Of a stretch of DNA of 64,000 nt, positions 24,700 through 32,299 are shown piece after piece. Under the pieces are notes generated by a model, which saw nothing but the letters and a program-made list of their open reading frames with translations, ran no database searches and was not told the DNA's origin. Position numbers and translations under genes: made by a program. Source of the stretch: Halocatena pleomorpha (GTDB lineage: Archaea; Halobacteriota; Halobacteria; Halobacteriales; Haloarculaceae); contig NZ_RRCH01000011.1 in assembly GCF_003862495.1 (NCBI RefSeq), forward strand, positions 34,230 to 98,229, given 5' to 3'. The first letter of the stretch is position 1, and each line of letters starts with the position of its first letter.

Positions 24700-25643
24700 G
24701 GTGTCGTGATCTCCTCCATTCGGTTGGCTCTGGTTGCTGTGTCGGTGCTACCGGATGATTCGGTCAACGTGAGATACACTGATTCGAGATCCGGCTGTTG
24801 CCACGACAGTGCGTCGTAGTCGACTCCGGCGTCATCGAGCGCGTCGAGTACGTCTCCGATCGCACGGGGTGTTACGCCGCGGATAGTGAGCGTGCGGTCA
24901 GCCGTCTCGACGCCGGTTCCGATCGGTTCAGTCGCACGCTCAGCCTCACCAGGATCGACGCTTTTCGCTAGTTCGACTTCCAACCGGTTCGCGCCGCCGT
25001 ACTCCTCGATCAGCGTCTGTGGGGGGCCAGTAGCGACGAGTGATCCGTCCGCGAGCAACCCGACTGTGTCGGCAAGATACTCGGCTTCCTCCATATAGTG
25101 GGTGGTGAGCACGACAGTCGTGCCGTCATCGGTGAGGCGTTCGAGGAGCCGCCATAGGTCGCGTCGACCCGCGGGATCGATCCCCGTCGTCGGCTCGTCC
25201 AACACGAGCAGCTCGGGATCGTTCACGAGTGCGATCCCGACACAGACCCGTCGTTGTTGGCCACCCGAAAGCGATTCGTACCACGTGTCCGCCGCGTCTG
25301 TCAGCCCAACGTCGTCGAGCACCGCTGTTGGGGATCGGGCGTCGTCGTACAGGCCGCCGTAGTACTCGATGAGTTCCCGGGCAGTGAGCCGCTCGGGCGG
25401 GGCGAACGACTGGGGAAGCAGCCCAATCTGCTGAGTGTCCGTCTGTTCCGGTGGTGCACCCAACAGCTCGACTGTGCCCTCATACTCTGTTGTGCCGGTC
25501 AGCGAGCGGATGAGCGTCGTTTTCCCGGCTCCGTTCGGACCGATGAGCGCGAACACCGTCCCTCGGTCGACGGAGAGTGACACCCCATCCAACGCGACGG
25601 TATCGCCATACTCACGCCGAACGTTTTCGGCGTTTAGAACCAT
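24696..25643 (-). CDS. ABC transporter ATP-binding protein
   Basis: A 315-residue ATPase of the ABC-2 exporter class. Walker A GPNGAGKTT is at about residues 33-41, the Q-loop at LLPQSF, the signature LSGGQQRR at about 130, and Walker B with catalytic Glu in LLVLDEPTTGID. The C-terminal extension of about 90 residues is typical of CcmA/DrrA-like subunits. It is translationally coupled to the permease. The 5' end of this gene and its upstream region are present as a second, decayed copy at 25789-25876. Confidence 0.94.
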   Translation of the reverse strand: MVLNAENVRREYGDTVALDGVSLSVDRGTVFALIGPNGAGKTTLIRSLTGTTEYEGTVELLGAPPEQTDTQQIGLLPQSFAPPERLTARELIEYYGGLYDDARSPTAVLDDVGLTDAADTWYESLSGGQQRRVCVGIALVNDPELLVLDEPTTGIDPAGRRDLWRLLERLTDDGTTVVLTTHYMEEAEYLADTVGLLADGSLVATGPPQTLIEEYGGANRLEVELAKSVDPGEAERATEPIGTGVETADRTLTIRGVTPRAIGDVLDALDDAGVDYDALSWQQPDLESVYLTLTESSGSTDTATRANRMEEITTP

Positions 25644-25680
25644 ATTCGAATCGAGGTGTGGTTCGGGCGTAAGGCTTCTG
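25593..25680. repeat. Direct repeat copy A, over the ABC ATPase start
   Basis: This 88-bp segment covers the first 17 codons of the ABC ATPase gene and 37 bp upstream. It matches 25789-25876 without gaps at 73 of 88 positions by my count (about 83%). The unit offset is 196 bp. Confidence 0.8.
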
Positions 25681-25699
25681 ATCCACCTTTTTTCCGTGA

Positions 25700-25718
25700 G
25701 GGTGCGCTTCGCTCACCC
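25700..25718. repeat. Imperfect hairpin with GCTTCGC loop
   Basis: GGGTG-C-GC, loop TTC, GC-T-CACCC form a seven-base-pair stem with one mismatch. It sits in the spacer between the two 88-bp repeat copies and shares the core GCTTCGCTC with two other sites nearby. Confidence 0.55.
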
Positions 25719-25746
25719 GAACGCAACAAAGATAGGGCAGAAAAAG

Positions 25747-25765
25747 CCGCGAGCTTCGCTCGCGG
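25747..25765. repeat. Perfect 8-bp hairpin CCGCGAGC-TTC-GCTCGCGG
   Basis: An exact inverted repeat with a three-base loop lies between the two 88-bp repeat copies. It could act as a transcription terminator-like structure or be an intergenic repeat. No gene lies in 25644-26008, a 365-bp stretch that otherwise holds the decayed repeat and GC-rich hairpins. Confidence 0.6.
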
Positions 25766-25788
25766 TACCACACCATACCGCTCTGTAC

Positions 25789-25876
25789 CGCGACGGTATC
25801 GTCTCACTCACACCGAGCGTTTTCGGCGTTTAGAACCGTATTCGAACCGAGCTGCGGTCTGGGTGTGATGGTTCTG
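25789..25876 (-). pseudogene. Decayed copy of the ABC ATPase 5' end
   Basis: This is copy B of the 88-bp direct repeat. Read on the minus strand it corresponds to the ATPase start region, but the start codon is changed to ACG and an in-frame TGA appears about ten codons in (VLNAENARCE then stop). It is therefore not expressed as a protein. It looks like a remnant of an older duplication, since the rest of the gene is absent. Confidence 0.65.
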
Positions 25877-26008
25877 GCGACTTTTTGATACTACCTGATG
25901 AGGGCTTCGCTCTTGCTGGGTCCCAGCCATGTGTGCTCATCTGGAAAATAAAACCGAGCGGCTCACTCTCCTGCTGATTCTGTCTTGTTGATTCGTCAAC
26001 TGTCCTGT

Positions 26009-26155
26009 TCACTTCTGTGCCAGTCGGTCGTAGACAGGCCGATTGCGCTCGATGTTGTGTTTCGCCAGCTCCCGAACCGCCTTTCGCCGCTCGTCCGGCG
26101 AGTCCGCAGTCTTGATTGCTTCAACCAGGTTTTCTTCACGCGTGTCGGAGGTCAT
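26009..26155 (-). CDS. Small hypothetical protein, 48 residues
   Basis: A short acidic/basic helical protein: it begins MTSDTREENLVEAIKTADS and ends NIERNRPVYDRLAQK. It is probably a two-helix protein without cysteines or membrane segments. Its ATG lies inside the 3' end of the preceding small ORF, a 20-bp overlap, in a cassette led by a winged-helix gene. I do not recognise the family. Support comes from the ordered overlapping arrangement and a haloarchaeal-like amino-acid composition. Confidence 0.45.
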   Translation of the reverse strand: MTSDTREENLVEAIKTADSPDERRKAVRELAKHNIERNRPVYDRLAQK

Positions 26156-26252
26156 TGTCGCCCGGAGATTTCACGCCCGGATCGGTATCCGCATCGCTCT
26201 CTACGACAACGTCGTGGATAGCATGAATGTCTTCTGGGGGTTGGATATTCAA
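26136..26252 (-). CDS. Small acidic ORF, 38 residues, TTG start
   Basis: The middle ORF of the cassette. It starts with TTG overlapping the stop of the winged-helix gene (TTGA) and reads NIQPPEDIHAIHDVVVESD, with an acidic composition typical of haloarchaeal proteins. The start is uncertain because TTG is rare. The case rests on overlap with both neighbours and on composition. The function is unknown. Confidence 0.35.
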   Translation of the reverse strand: MNIQPPEDIHAIHDVVVESDADTDPGVKSPGDNDLRHA

Positions 26253-26470
26253 TCGTCATTGTCTTCACGCGGGTCCTCTACCAATTCGAACAATCGCGTC
26301 TCTTCGTGGACGCATTTGACAAGCCCAGCAGCTTCGAGCACTTCGAGACAGTTGTAGCTGCTGTTGCGAGAGCATCCCGTCCAATCCACAAGTGCCCCTT
26401 TCGTTGCGCGCTCATTATACAGTTCATTTAGGACCTCTTGATCAACAGCTGTTAGACCGTCGGCATTCAT
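26249..26470 (-). CDS. Small winged-helix DNA-binding protein
   Basis: A 73-residue protein that is almost entirely a winged helix-turn-helix. Helix 1 is LTAVDQEVLNELYNERA, the recognition helix is SRNSSYNCLEVLEAAG, and the wing is LVKCVHEETRLFELV. Proteins of this layout are common in haloarchaea and their mobile elements. It heads a cassette of three small overlapping genes inserted between the Rdx gene and the ABC exporter. It is a likely local transcription regulator, with no visible operator. Confidence 0.7.
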   Translation of the reverse strand: MNADGLTAVDQEVLNELYNERATKGALVDWTGCSRNSSYNCLEVLEAAGLVKCVHEETRLFELVEDPREDNDD

Positions 26471-26542
26471 CTCGCCTATCTGTCAACTCCCTTCGTCGGG
26501 ATCGCTCGCATTGCTGTTCTCCGCTTTCGTCTCTCGGGGGCA

Positions 26543-26773
26543 CTACAGCCGTTCTCGAACTGCCCGCGTGATCCCATCCACGTCGTAATCGTCTTCCTGT
26601 TTGTCAAATACGGCATCGCCATCGACACTGACCCGGAACACGCCGTGCTCGCCAGTCACCAACGCGACGCGATCGAGTTGCTGGCCGAAGTTCGATAACA
26701 ACGCGTGTTGGACCGTCTCGGCACGGTCGAGAAAGCCACACGGCACGCAGTATTCGATTTCAACGGTGGTCAT
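26543..26773 (-). CDS. Rdx (SelT/SelW/SelH-like) thioredoxin-fold protein
   Basis: A 76-residue protein starting MTTVEIEYCVPCGF. The CVPC motif near the N-terminus is the redox C-x2-C of the Rdx family, in which some members carry selenocysteine. Here both are cysteine codons. The rest has the family pattern of a short thioredoxin fold. The ATG overlaps the stop of the upstream membrane protein gene by four bases, so the two are translationally coupled. A role in redox handling during oxidase assembly is suggested by context only. Confidence 0.85.
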   Translation of the reverse strand: MTTVEIEYCVPCGFLDRAETVQHALLSNFGQQLDRVALVTGEHGVFRVSVDGDAVFDKQEDDYDVDGITRAVRERL

Positions 26774-27468
26774 GTCCTGAGCTTTGTACGCAGCTGAGAA
26801 AAGCTCCCCGCCGTCGGCCGCCATACGAGCAACAACACGGTGAGAACGAACACGACTGTTGAGAGCGCGTACGACTGACGGGACGCGACCGCCACCAGCG
26901 CGCCACCACCCCCAATGATCCCGCTGACGGTGGCTGCGATCAGCGGCAGAACACAGGAGACACAGGAGAACAGTCCGAAAATCCCCGCCGTCGGGTTGCC
27001 TGCAGCGTCGAGAATGGTCACGTAGACGAGATAGGCGAGGGTGAGATAGCCGACCACCTTGAAGGGAAGCAGCGCGACCCGAACTAGCTCCCCGCTGTAC
27101 AACACAGCCGGACCCCACCCCGGTGGCAGGCTCACGAACTCGATCCGGAGTCCAGTCGCCATCTCTCCCATTCCCGGTCCGTACAGTCCGCCGAAAAGAC
27201 CCAACACGAACAGATACCCCAGCGCGATCAGCCCCCCGCCGTATCGTTTGGACCGGCTCACAGAGGGAACGGCAGTCCGTCCCAGCGCCCAGATGGCGAT
27301 GTTGATCCAAACGAACGGATAAATGTAGGTCAAAATATCAGTCGGCGTGACCGGTGCGAGCAGTAGATACCCGCCTAAGAGAAGGATCTCGACGTTGATC
27401 ACGATCGACCACCACAGCACCGTTTCAATGTCGGGTATTCGATCGCTGGCCACAGTGTTCACATCCAT
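26770..27468 (-). CDS. Multi-helix membrane protein of the oxidase locus, DUF7546-like
   Basis: A 232-residue protein with six or seven transmembrane helices. A cysteine pair sits in a hydrophobic segment (FGLFSCVSCVLPLIAATV), reminiscent of metal- or thiol-handling membrane proteins. It begins one base after the ctaA-ctaB fusion gene and overlaps the Rdx gene, forming a three-gene operon. I recall this family as DUF7546, commonly beside ctaB in haloarchaea. A cytochrome-oxidase biogenesis role is inferred from position. Confidence 0.8.
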   Translation of the reverse strand: MDVNTVASDRIPDIETVLWWSIVINVEILLLGGYLLLAPVTPTDILTYIYPFVWINIAIWALGRTAVPSVSRSKRYGGGLIALGYLFVLGLFGGLYGPGMGEMATGLRIEFVSLPPGWGPAVLYSGELVRVALLPFKVVGYLTLAYLVYVTILDAAGNPTAGIFGLFSCVSCVLPLIAATVSGIIGGGGALVAVASRQSYALSTVVFVLTVLLLVWRPTAGSFSQLRTKLRT

Positions 27469-27469
27469 A

Positions 27470-28909
27470 CTACAACACCATCATATCGATGATGACGGCG
27501 GTGAGAATCGCCCCGAGATAGGCGTTTGAGGCGTGGAACGCCCGGAACGCCGCCTGATCGGTTCGCTCACGGTGAAGACGAACGACCGTCCAGAGGAACA
27601 CCGCTCCAAGGGATACTGTTGCGCTGGCGTAGAGCCATCCGAGCGGAGTGAGCGCAGTCAACACGTTCGCGGCGAGCAACGTCGCCACGAGGTAGTAGAC
27701 GATGTGTTTTCTGGTGGTGCTTTCTCCTCGAACGATCGGCATCATCGGGAACCCGCCGCGCTCGTAATCCTCCTGGTAGGCGAGCGCGAGGTTGTAGAAA
27801 TGGGCTGGCGTCCACAGGAAGATGACACCAGCCAGCACGAATCCAGGCCACCCGATGCTCCCAGTGACAGCGGCCCAGCCGATGAGCGCCGGAATCGCAC
27901 CAGCAACGCCTCCAATGACCGTGTTCTGGACCGTGTTGGGCTTCAACACGAGCGTATAGACAACGCTGTAAAACGCGATCGCCCCGAAGCCGAGCAGGGC
28001 AGCCGTCGCGTTCAGTTGTGCGAACAGGACGATCGACGCGATCGTGAGTACCACGCCAAATACGATCGCGTTGGGCACTCCAACCGTGTCGGTCGCAAGC
28101 GGTCGGTCCGCGGTCCGGGCCATCCGGCGGTCAACATCGCGTTCGAGCACGTGATTGAACGTCCCGCTCGCGCCGATCGAGAGCACGCCGCCACCCAGTG
28201 TCAGTAGTACCGTTTGGACCGACAGCGGCTCCGTTTTCGTTCCTGCGGCCAGCGCCATTCCCGCTGACGCCACCAGACAGAGCAGCCACATCAGTCGGGG
28301 CTTCATCAACCTGTAATACGCCCGAACGGTCGCCACCACGCCCGTCTCGGCGGACCGTCCCGAAGCGACCGCTTTGGCACTGGCTGGCACCGAACTGTCG
28401 GAGTGTGCCGCTCGGTCGGCTGGTGGTGTCGTCGATCGGGCTTCGAACTGACCGGTCTCGGCTTCGAGTTGCCACGCGAGTGCGAGCGCGAGCGACACGA
28501 AGATCATCGCTCCCGTGAGCAGATGCAGTTCAGCCAGTCTGCCTCGCACGCCGGTGGTCGCAACGAATGCGCCGACGCCGATCTGAATCGGGTACAACGC
28601 GAGCACAAAACCGAGCGTGCGCTTGACGCGAGTGGTAGCCTGAGACCAGCCGACGACGGTCGCGGCGACGATCAGCCCCGCCACGATCGCCGCGGCCAGT
28701 CGGTGTCCGAGCGCGATCGCTATCTGTGGATCAGCGATCGATCCCGAACACAGCGGCCACGTCGAACACGCTCTCACGGCGTCCGCGAGCGCAGCCGTTG
28801 CCCCGACGACGACGAGCAGATACACACCGACGAGCGCGGCCACGAGCAACTTCGTAAATCGCGGTGAGGGGGATTCCGTGGACACTACGTGTGACTCGGG
28901 AGCGTTCAT
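27470..28909 (-). CDS. ctaB: Fused heme A synthase-like and heme O synthase protein
   Basis: A 479-residue membrane protein. Residues 1-165 are a four-helix CtaA-like half with the TWPLCSG motif and two in-membrane histidines (LGHRLAAAIV and LHLLTGAM). After a linker of about 40 residues, residues 205-479 form a UbiA-type prenyltransferase with NHVLERDVDRRM, the N-x3-D-x3-D prenyl diphosphate site. The C-terminal part farnesylates heme B to heme O. The N-terminal part may convert heme O to heme A. It is divergent from coxB, with the starts 93 bp apart, and it heads the operon with the DUF7546-like and Rdx genes. Confidence 0.92.
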   Translation of the reverse strand: MNAPESHVVSTESPSPRFTKLLVAALVGVYLLVVVGATAALADAVRACSTWPLCSGSIADPQIAIALGHRLAAAIVAGLIVAATVVGWSQATTRVKRTLGFVLALYPIQIGVGAFVATTGVRGRLAELHLLTGAMIFVSLALALAWQLEAETGQFEARSTTPPADRAAHSDSSVPASAKAVASGRSAETGVVATVRAYYRLMKPRLMWLLCLVASAGMALAAGTKTEPLSVQTVLLTLGGGVLSIGASGTFNHVLERDVDRRMARTADRPLATDTVGVPNAIVFGVVLTIASIVLFAQLNATAALLGFGAIAFYSVVYTLVLKPNTVQNTVIGGVAGAIPALIGWAAVTGSIGWPGFVLAGVIFLWTPAHFYNLALAYQEDYERGGFPMMPIVRGESTTRKHIVYYLVATLLAANVLTALTPLGWLYASATVSLGAVFLWTVVRLHRERTDQAAFRAFHASNAYLGAILTAVIIDMMVL

Positions 28910-28965
28910 ACTTATTCCCCCGCTTTTTCGTTTCCCACCCGACGCGTACTGCTCTGGTCGCAGTT

Positions 28966-28988
28966 CAGCAGGTATTTACCGCCTGCTG
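28966..28988. promoter_or_regulatory. coxB TATA box flanked by a 7-bp inverted repeat
   Basis: CAGCAGG (28966-28972) and CCTGCTG (28982-28988) flank TATTTACC, a TATA-like box 23-30 nt before the coxB ATG. A dimeric regulator bound here would cover the TATA box. The inner GGTA-TT-TACC is also symmetric. This is a candidate operator in the shared ctaB-coxB intergenic region. Confidence 0.5.
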
Positions 28989-29002
28989 TCTAACCGCCGG
29001 GT

Positions 29003-29896
29003 ATGACTGCCACGCGGATACGGAGGGCGGTGGGCATCAGTGTCGGTCTTGCACTGACCACCTTATTCGTTGCTCCGGCAGCCGCCCAGCCATCAATCAA
29101 CTCCGAGCTGATCAGCGATCTCAACACCAGCCTATTGTATGCGGCGGTCCCGATCACGGTACTCGTCGAACTGATCCTCATCTACACCGTGTATCGGTTC
29201 AAAGACAGCGGCGAAGCCAAGCCCACACAGGAGAACCGGCGACTGGAGATCACGTGGACGGTCGCAACCGCAATCATCCTCCTGTTCGTCGGACTGGCGT
29301 CCACGCAGGTGCTTGCGAGCAGCTACATTGCTGGCACCACTGCCGACTCACCGTCGGCTGAGGGCGGAAACGTCGAAGGGCTATCGAAGAACGTGAGTGG
29401 TGCGTACGCACCGACCGAAGACAACGCCATACAGATCGAGGCGGTGGCATACAAGTACGCATGGACGTTCAACTACATCGATTCGCAGGGGGACGTATCA
29501 AGCACCAACACGCTCGTAATCCCTGAAGATCGACCGGTGTATCTCCATCTCGTCTCTAACGACTGGCTCCACTCCTTCCACGCCCCCGATCTCGGCCTGA
29601 AACAGGACGCATTCCCCGGACAGTACAACACCATGAAAACCAAGGTGACTGAACCCGGAACGTATCAGCTCTACTGTGCTGAGTACTGTGGCGTCGGTCA
29701 CTCCCAGATGACTGGCACCATCGAAGTCAAAAGCCAATCGGAATACCAGAGCTGGCTCGACGAACAACGATCGGGCGGAGCAGGTAACACGACGGGTAAC
29801 GCGAGCAATGGAACCGCGACGAACAACCAAACTGCAACGAACAACCAAACCGCAGCCGCGAACGAGTCAACGAACGCCAGCGCGCGTCTCGCTTGA
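29003..29896 (+). CDS. coxB: Cytochrome c oxidase subunit II
   Basis: A 297-residue subunit that carries the binuclear CuA centre and receives electrons, probably from halocyanin. The N-terminal signal segment is MTATRIRRAVGISVGLALTT. Two helices follow at about 45-70 and 85-108, then an external cupredoxin domain. The CuA ligands are present: His in WLHSFHAPDLG, then YCAEYCGVGHSQM with both Cys, His and Met. The tail is a low-complexity Asn/Thr repeat. The start matches a TATA box at leaderless spacing. Subunits I and III are not in this window. Confidence 0.96.
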   Translation: MTATRIRRAVGISVGLALTTLFVAPAAAQPSINSELISDLNTSLLYAAVPITVLVELILIYTVYRFKDSGEAKPTQENRRLEITWTVATAIILLFVGLASTQVLASSYIAGTTADSPSAEGGNVEGLSKNVSGAYAPTEDNAIQIEAVAYKYAWTFNYIDSQGDVSSTNTLVIPEDRPVYLHLVSNDWLHSFHAPDLGLKQDAFPGQYNTMKTKVTEPGTYQLYCAEYCGVGHSQMTGTIEVKSQSEYQSWLDEQRSGGAGNTTGNASNGTATNNQTATNNQTAAANESTNASARLA

Positions 29897-29904
29897 ACAT
29901 CTTC

Positions 29905-29936
29905 GTCGCCCAAGCGACAAATGAGTGTTTTTTTTT
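29905..29936 (+). terminator. Hairpin plus T9 terminator after coxB
   Basis: GTCGC-CCAA-GCGAC (29905-29918) is followed after nine bases by nine T residues at 29928-29936, just past the coxB stop. This resembles an intrinsic terminator and separates coxB from the convergent reductase gene. Confidence 0.65.
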
Positions 29937-29938
29937 GC

Positions 29939-31300
29939 TCAGTATTTCGCGTCAGCGCCTGAAGCCGCGTAGATGTCGTCCATGATCCGATCCCGCCTGA
30001 TCTTCCAAGCGTCGAATCCCTCGATGGAATCCGGGTAGTTTTCATAATGATCGAGGAGTCGGTCCGCGAGCCGTTTGGTCGAGTAGAGGTCGAACAGCGT
30101 ATCCCAGTGGCCGAGGCTCCGATACAGCGTTTTGAGCGCGATCCGTGGTCCAATGCTTGTGCTGCCCGAATAGAGGGCTTCGGAGAACTTCTGGGTGGGA
30201 ACCGCTGCGAGCAATCCAGTGAGGTCGTCAATGTCGTAGGCGGTGATGAAGATGTTGTATACGTCGAGCGCGGCGTATCGAGCACCGAAATGCTCCATTA
30301 TCCGCTTGTTGTACTTCCACAGCGCCGATTCCGCAACGTCACCGGATTCGATCGTTTCGATGGCCTGTTCACCGGCGTATTGGCCGGCGTAGGCCGCCCC
30401 AGCGATTCCGCCGCCCGTCGTCGGATTGACGTGCCCGGCGGCGTCACCGACCGCGAGAAAGCCGGGCGCAACCGCTGAATCGTACGGTCGCCGGGTCGGG
30501 AGCGCGGCCCCAAGTTTGTCCGTGACGCGTGCGTTGACGAACTCAGTTCGCTCTTCGAGATCTGCTCTGAGTGCCTCAACGAGCTTCATGGGCTGTTCGC
30601 TCATCTGGAAGCCCAACCCAACGTTGATCTCCGTGGCCGACCGCGGGAAATACCACAGGTAGCCAGCGGCGCGTTCAGTCGGTTTGAACACCAGGGCGTC
30701 GTCCCACTCGACCGGCTCGTCGACTTCCACGATCTCACGGTACGCCGAGCAAAACTGTGAGTAGTTCACATTGGTGTCGAACGTCGCGTTTGAGAAGTCG
30801 GCCTTGTCCTGGAGCAAGGACAGCGCGCCCGCGCCGTCGATAACGACGTCAGCTCGATACTCGGTCGCAGATCCGTCATTGACTGCCGTGACGCCCGTTA
30901 TGCGGCCATTGTTCTGGAGCACATCCTGAACCACCGTCTCGTAGTGAAAGTCTACGCCACGTTGCTCTGCGCCGTCAATGAGGAGACGACCGTATTCCCA
31001 GCGGTCGAGCACAGCCAGTTCACCGGGCACTGGAATGTCCAGTTGGGTGTTCTCCGATGGAAGCTCAAGCCGACCGTGATCGACATCAGTATTCGAAAAC
31101 GCCGGTTCGATCTGCGATTTTGGGATCGCATCGGGGAAGTTCGCTGCGCCCTTGATCGCGTCGCCACAAGCGATGTGGCCCGCCTCCTGCGCCGTCTTGC
31201 GCTCAAGGATGGCCACGTCGTAGCCAGCTCGGGCGACTGTGGCTGCAGCATAACACCCTGCAGTACCCGCACCGACGACGACGACATCGTAGGTGGTCAT
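29939..31300 (-). CDS. Geranylgeranyl reductase family flavoprotein
   Basis: A 453-residue FAD enzyme that probably saturates the isoprenoid chains of archaeal lipids. The N-terminal Rossmann motif VVGAGTAGCYAAATVARAG is at residues 7-25, followed by the acidic FAD-ribose ligand in AILERK. The second FAD motif FLAVGDAAGHVNPTTGGGI is at about residue 290, where GD and the PTTGGG segment mark the reductase family. The C-terminal helical domain is complete. Substrate assignment between digeranylgeranylglycerophospholipid and other polyprenyl substrates is from the family only. Confidence 0.9.
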   Translation of the reverse strand: MTTYDVVVVGAGTAGCYAAATVARAGYDVAILERKTAQEAGHIACGDAIKGAANFPDAIPKSQIEPAFSNTDVDHGRLELPSENTQLDIPVPGELAVLDRWEYGRLLIDGAEQRGVDFHYETVVQDVLQNNGRITGVTAVNDGSATEYRADVVIDGAGALSLLQDKADFSNATFDTNVNYSQFCSAYREIVEVDEPVEWDDALVFKPTERAAGYLWYFPRSATEINVGLGFQMSEQPMKLVEALRADLEERTEFVNARVTDKLGAALPTRRPYDSAVAPGFLAVGDAAGHVNPTTGGGIAGAAYAGQYAGEQAIETIESGDVAESALWKYNKRIMEHFGARYAALDVYNIFITAYDIDDLTGLLAAVPTQKFSEALYSGSTSIGPRIALKTLYRSLGHWDTLFDLYSTKRLADRLLDHYENYPDSIEGFDAWKIRRDRIMDDIYAASGADAKY

Positions 31301-31354
31301 ACTTCTTAGAGATTCCCCGATGGGAAAACCGTTATCGATTCCTCGGTCTTCTCT

Positions 31355-31789
31355 TCACCGCTCAGTTTCGGTTTCGCGCTCGGTTCGTTCGTGCCATTCC
31401 ACAGCGTTCTCAGGCGTGTCGGTTTCGATCAACTGCGTAAGCTTTCGATCGAACTGCTCGTCCGTGAGATCCCAACGGGCGTAGCGCTCCCGAAGCGTCG
31501 TGAGTGCGTCTTGTGTCGAGAATGAGGTATCTCCGTCCGCAGACTGGTCTCGTCTTTTCATCGGCTCGGTCGCCGTCAATGGCCGTGCCCGGTAGTCGTC
31601 GTCGAGCGTTGCTGGTATCCTTCCGTCGGTGAGAATTGAGATGAGCGGAACGAGCACGACGAATTCCAGAATCCAAATGAGATCGAACTGCTCGATTCCG
31701 GTGAACATAGCGGCGAATCCACCCCCGAGAACGAGCAACGATACGATCTCATCAAGCCTGTTCTTGGCTCGTTTGCGGAGATCATTCAT
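31355..31789 (-). CDS. SHOCT-domain membrane protein
   Basis: A 144-residue protein. Two hydrophobic segments at about 14-32 and 36-52 form a small membrane unit. The C-terminal region carries a SHOCT-like short helical domain, DALTTLRERYARWDLTDEQFDRKLTQLI, spanning about residues 93-120. SHOCT domains are thought to mediate oligomerisation, and the function here is unknown. It is upstream of the geranylgeranyl reductase on the same strand, separated by about 55 bp. Confidence 0.82.
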   Translation of the reverse strand: MNDLRKRAKNRLDEIVSLLVLGGGFAAMFTGIEQFDLIWILEFVVLVPLISILTDGRIPATLDDDYRARPLTATEPMKRRDQSADGDTSFSTQDALTTLRERYARWDLTDEQFDRKLTQLIETDTPENAVEWHERTERETETER

Positions 31790-31868
31790 ATCAGTAGATA
31801 CGTCGGTATAACAATAAATACATTCACCACAGCACTCGTTCCGTTGTCGATTTCAACTCCAACAACTG

Positions 31869-31873
31869 TTTAG
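31869..31873 (+). promoter_or_regulatory. TATA-like element for the ferredoxin gene
   Basis: TTTAG within TGTTTAGTGG lies 25-29 nt upstream of the ferredoxin ATG, at leaderless spacing. Confidence 0.45.
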
Positions 31874-31897
31874 TGGTCCCTTACGAACCTTGTCAGT

Positions 31898-32230
31898 ATG
31901 ACCGAACACACGGTGGAGTTCATCGAAACGGGTGAGACGATCACGGTTTCGGACCGACAGACGATTCTGAGCCGGTGTATCGAGGAAGGGATCGCTCAGG
32001 AGTACTCCTGTCGGGTTGGGATGTGTTTGGCCTGTTCGGCGGAGATCATTGAGGGGGAGGTCGAACAGACCGTTGCCGAGAAACGAGGCCTCACCGAGGA
32101 GGAAGCCGAATCCTACGCCTTGACCTGTATGGCGCGGCCGCTGTCGGATCTCAAGCTTCGTCGCGGGGCGTATCCACCGAGCATCGAGAACGACGTCGAA
32201 ACGGGCGATCTCGCCTCGGCTGACGATTAG
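31898..32230 (+). CDS. [2Fe-2S] ferredoxin
   Basis: A 110-residue plant-type ferredoxin. The cluster loop CRVGMCLACSAE gives the first three cysteines (C-x4-C-x2-C), and the fourth is in YALTCMARP, 32-33 residues on. The N-terminal beta-grasp strand pattern MTEHTVEFIETGETITVSD fits. It is shorter than the abundant haloarchaeal ferredoxin of about 128 residues, which has an inserted acidic domain, so this is a second, generic type. The electron partner is unknown. The acyl-CoA ligase downstream has its own promoter. Confidence 0.93.
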   Translation: MTEHTVEFIETGETITVSDRQTILSRCIEEGIAQEYSCRVGMCLACSAEIIEGEVEQTVAEKRGLTEEEAESYALTCMARPLSDLKLRRGAYPPSIENDVETGDLASADD

Positions 32231-32268
32231 TACTGACTCAAATATCCCCGCGCATTCACGCGAGCAGG

Positions 32269-32273
32269 TTTAA
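32269..32273 (+). promoter_or_regulatory. TATA-like element for the acyl-CoA ligase gene
   Basis: TTTAA within GGTTTAACC lies 27-31 nt before the ATG at 32300. The spacing fits a leaderless start. Confidence 0.45.
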
Positions 32274-32299
32274 CCGTAGTGACTAGCATCTTCCGATAG

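Noticed and set aside
26543..26773. Selenocysteine in the Rdx protein
   Set aside because: The motif reads CVPC with cysteine codons at both positions, and no in-frame TGA is present.
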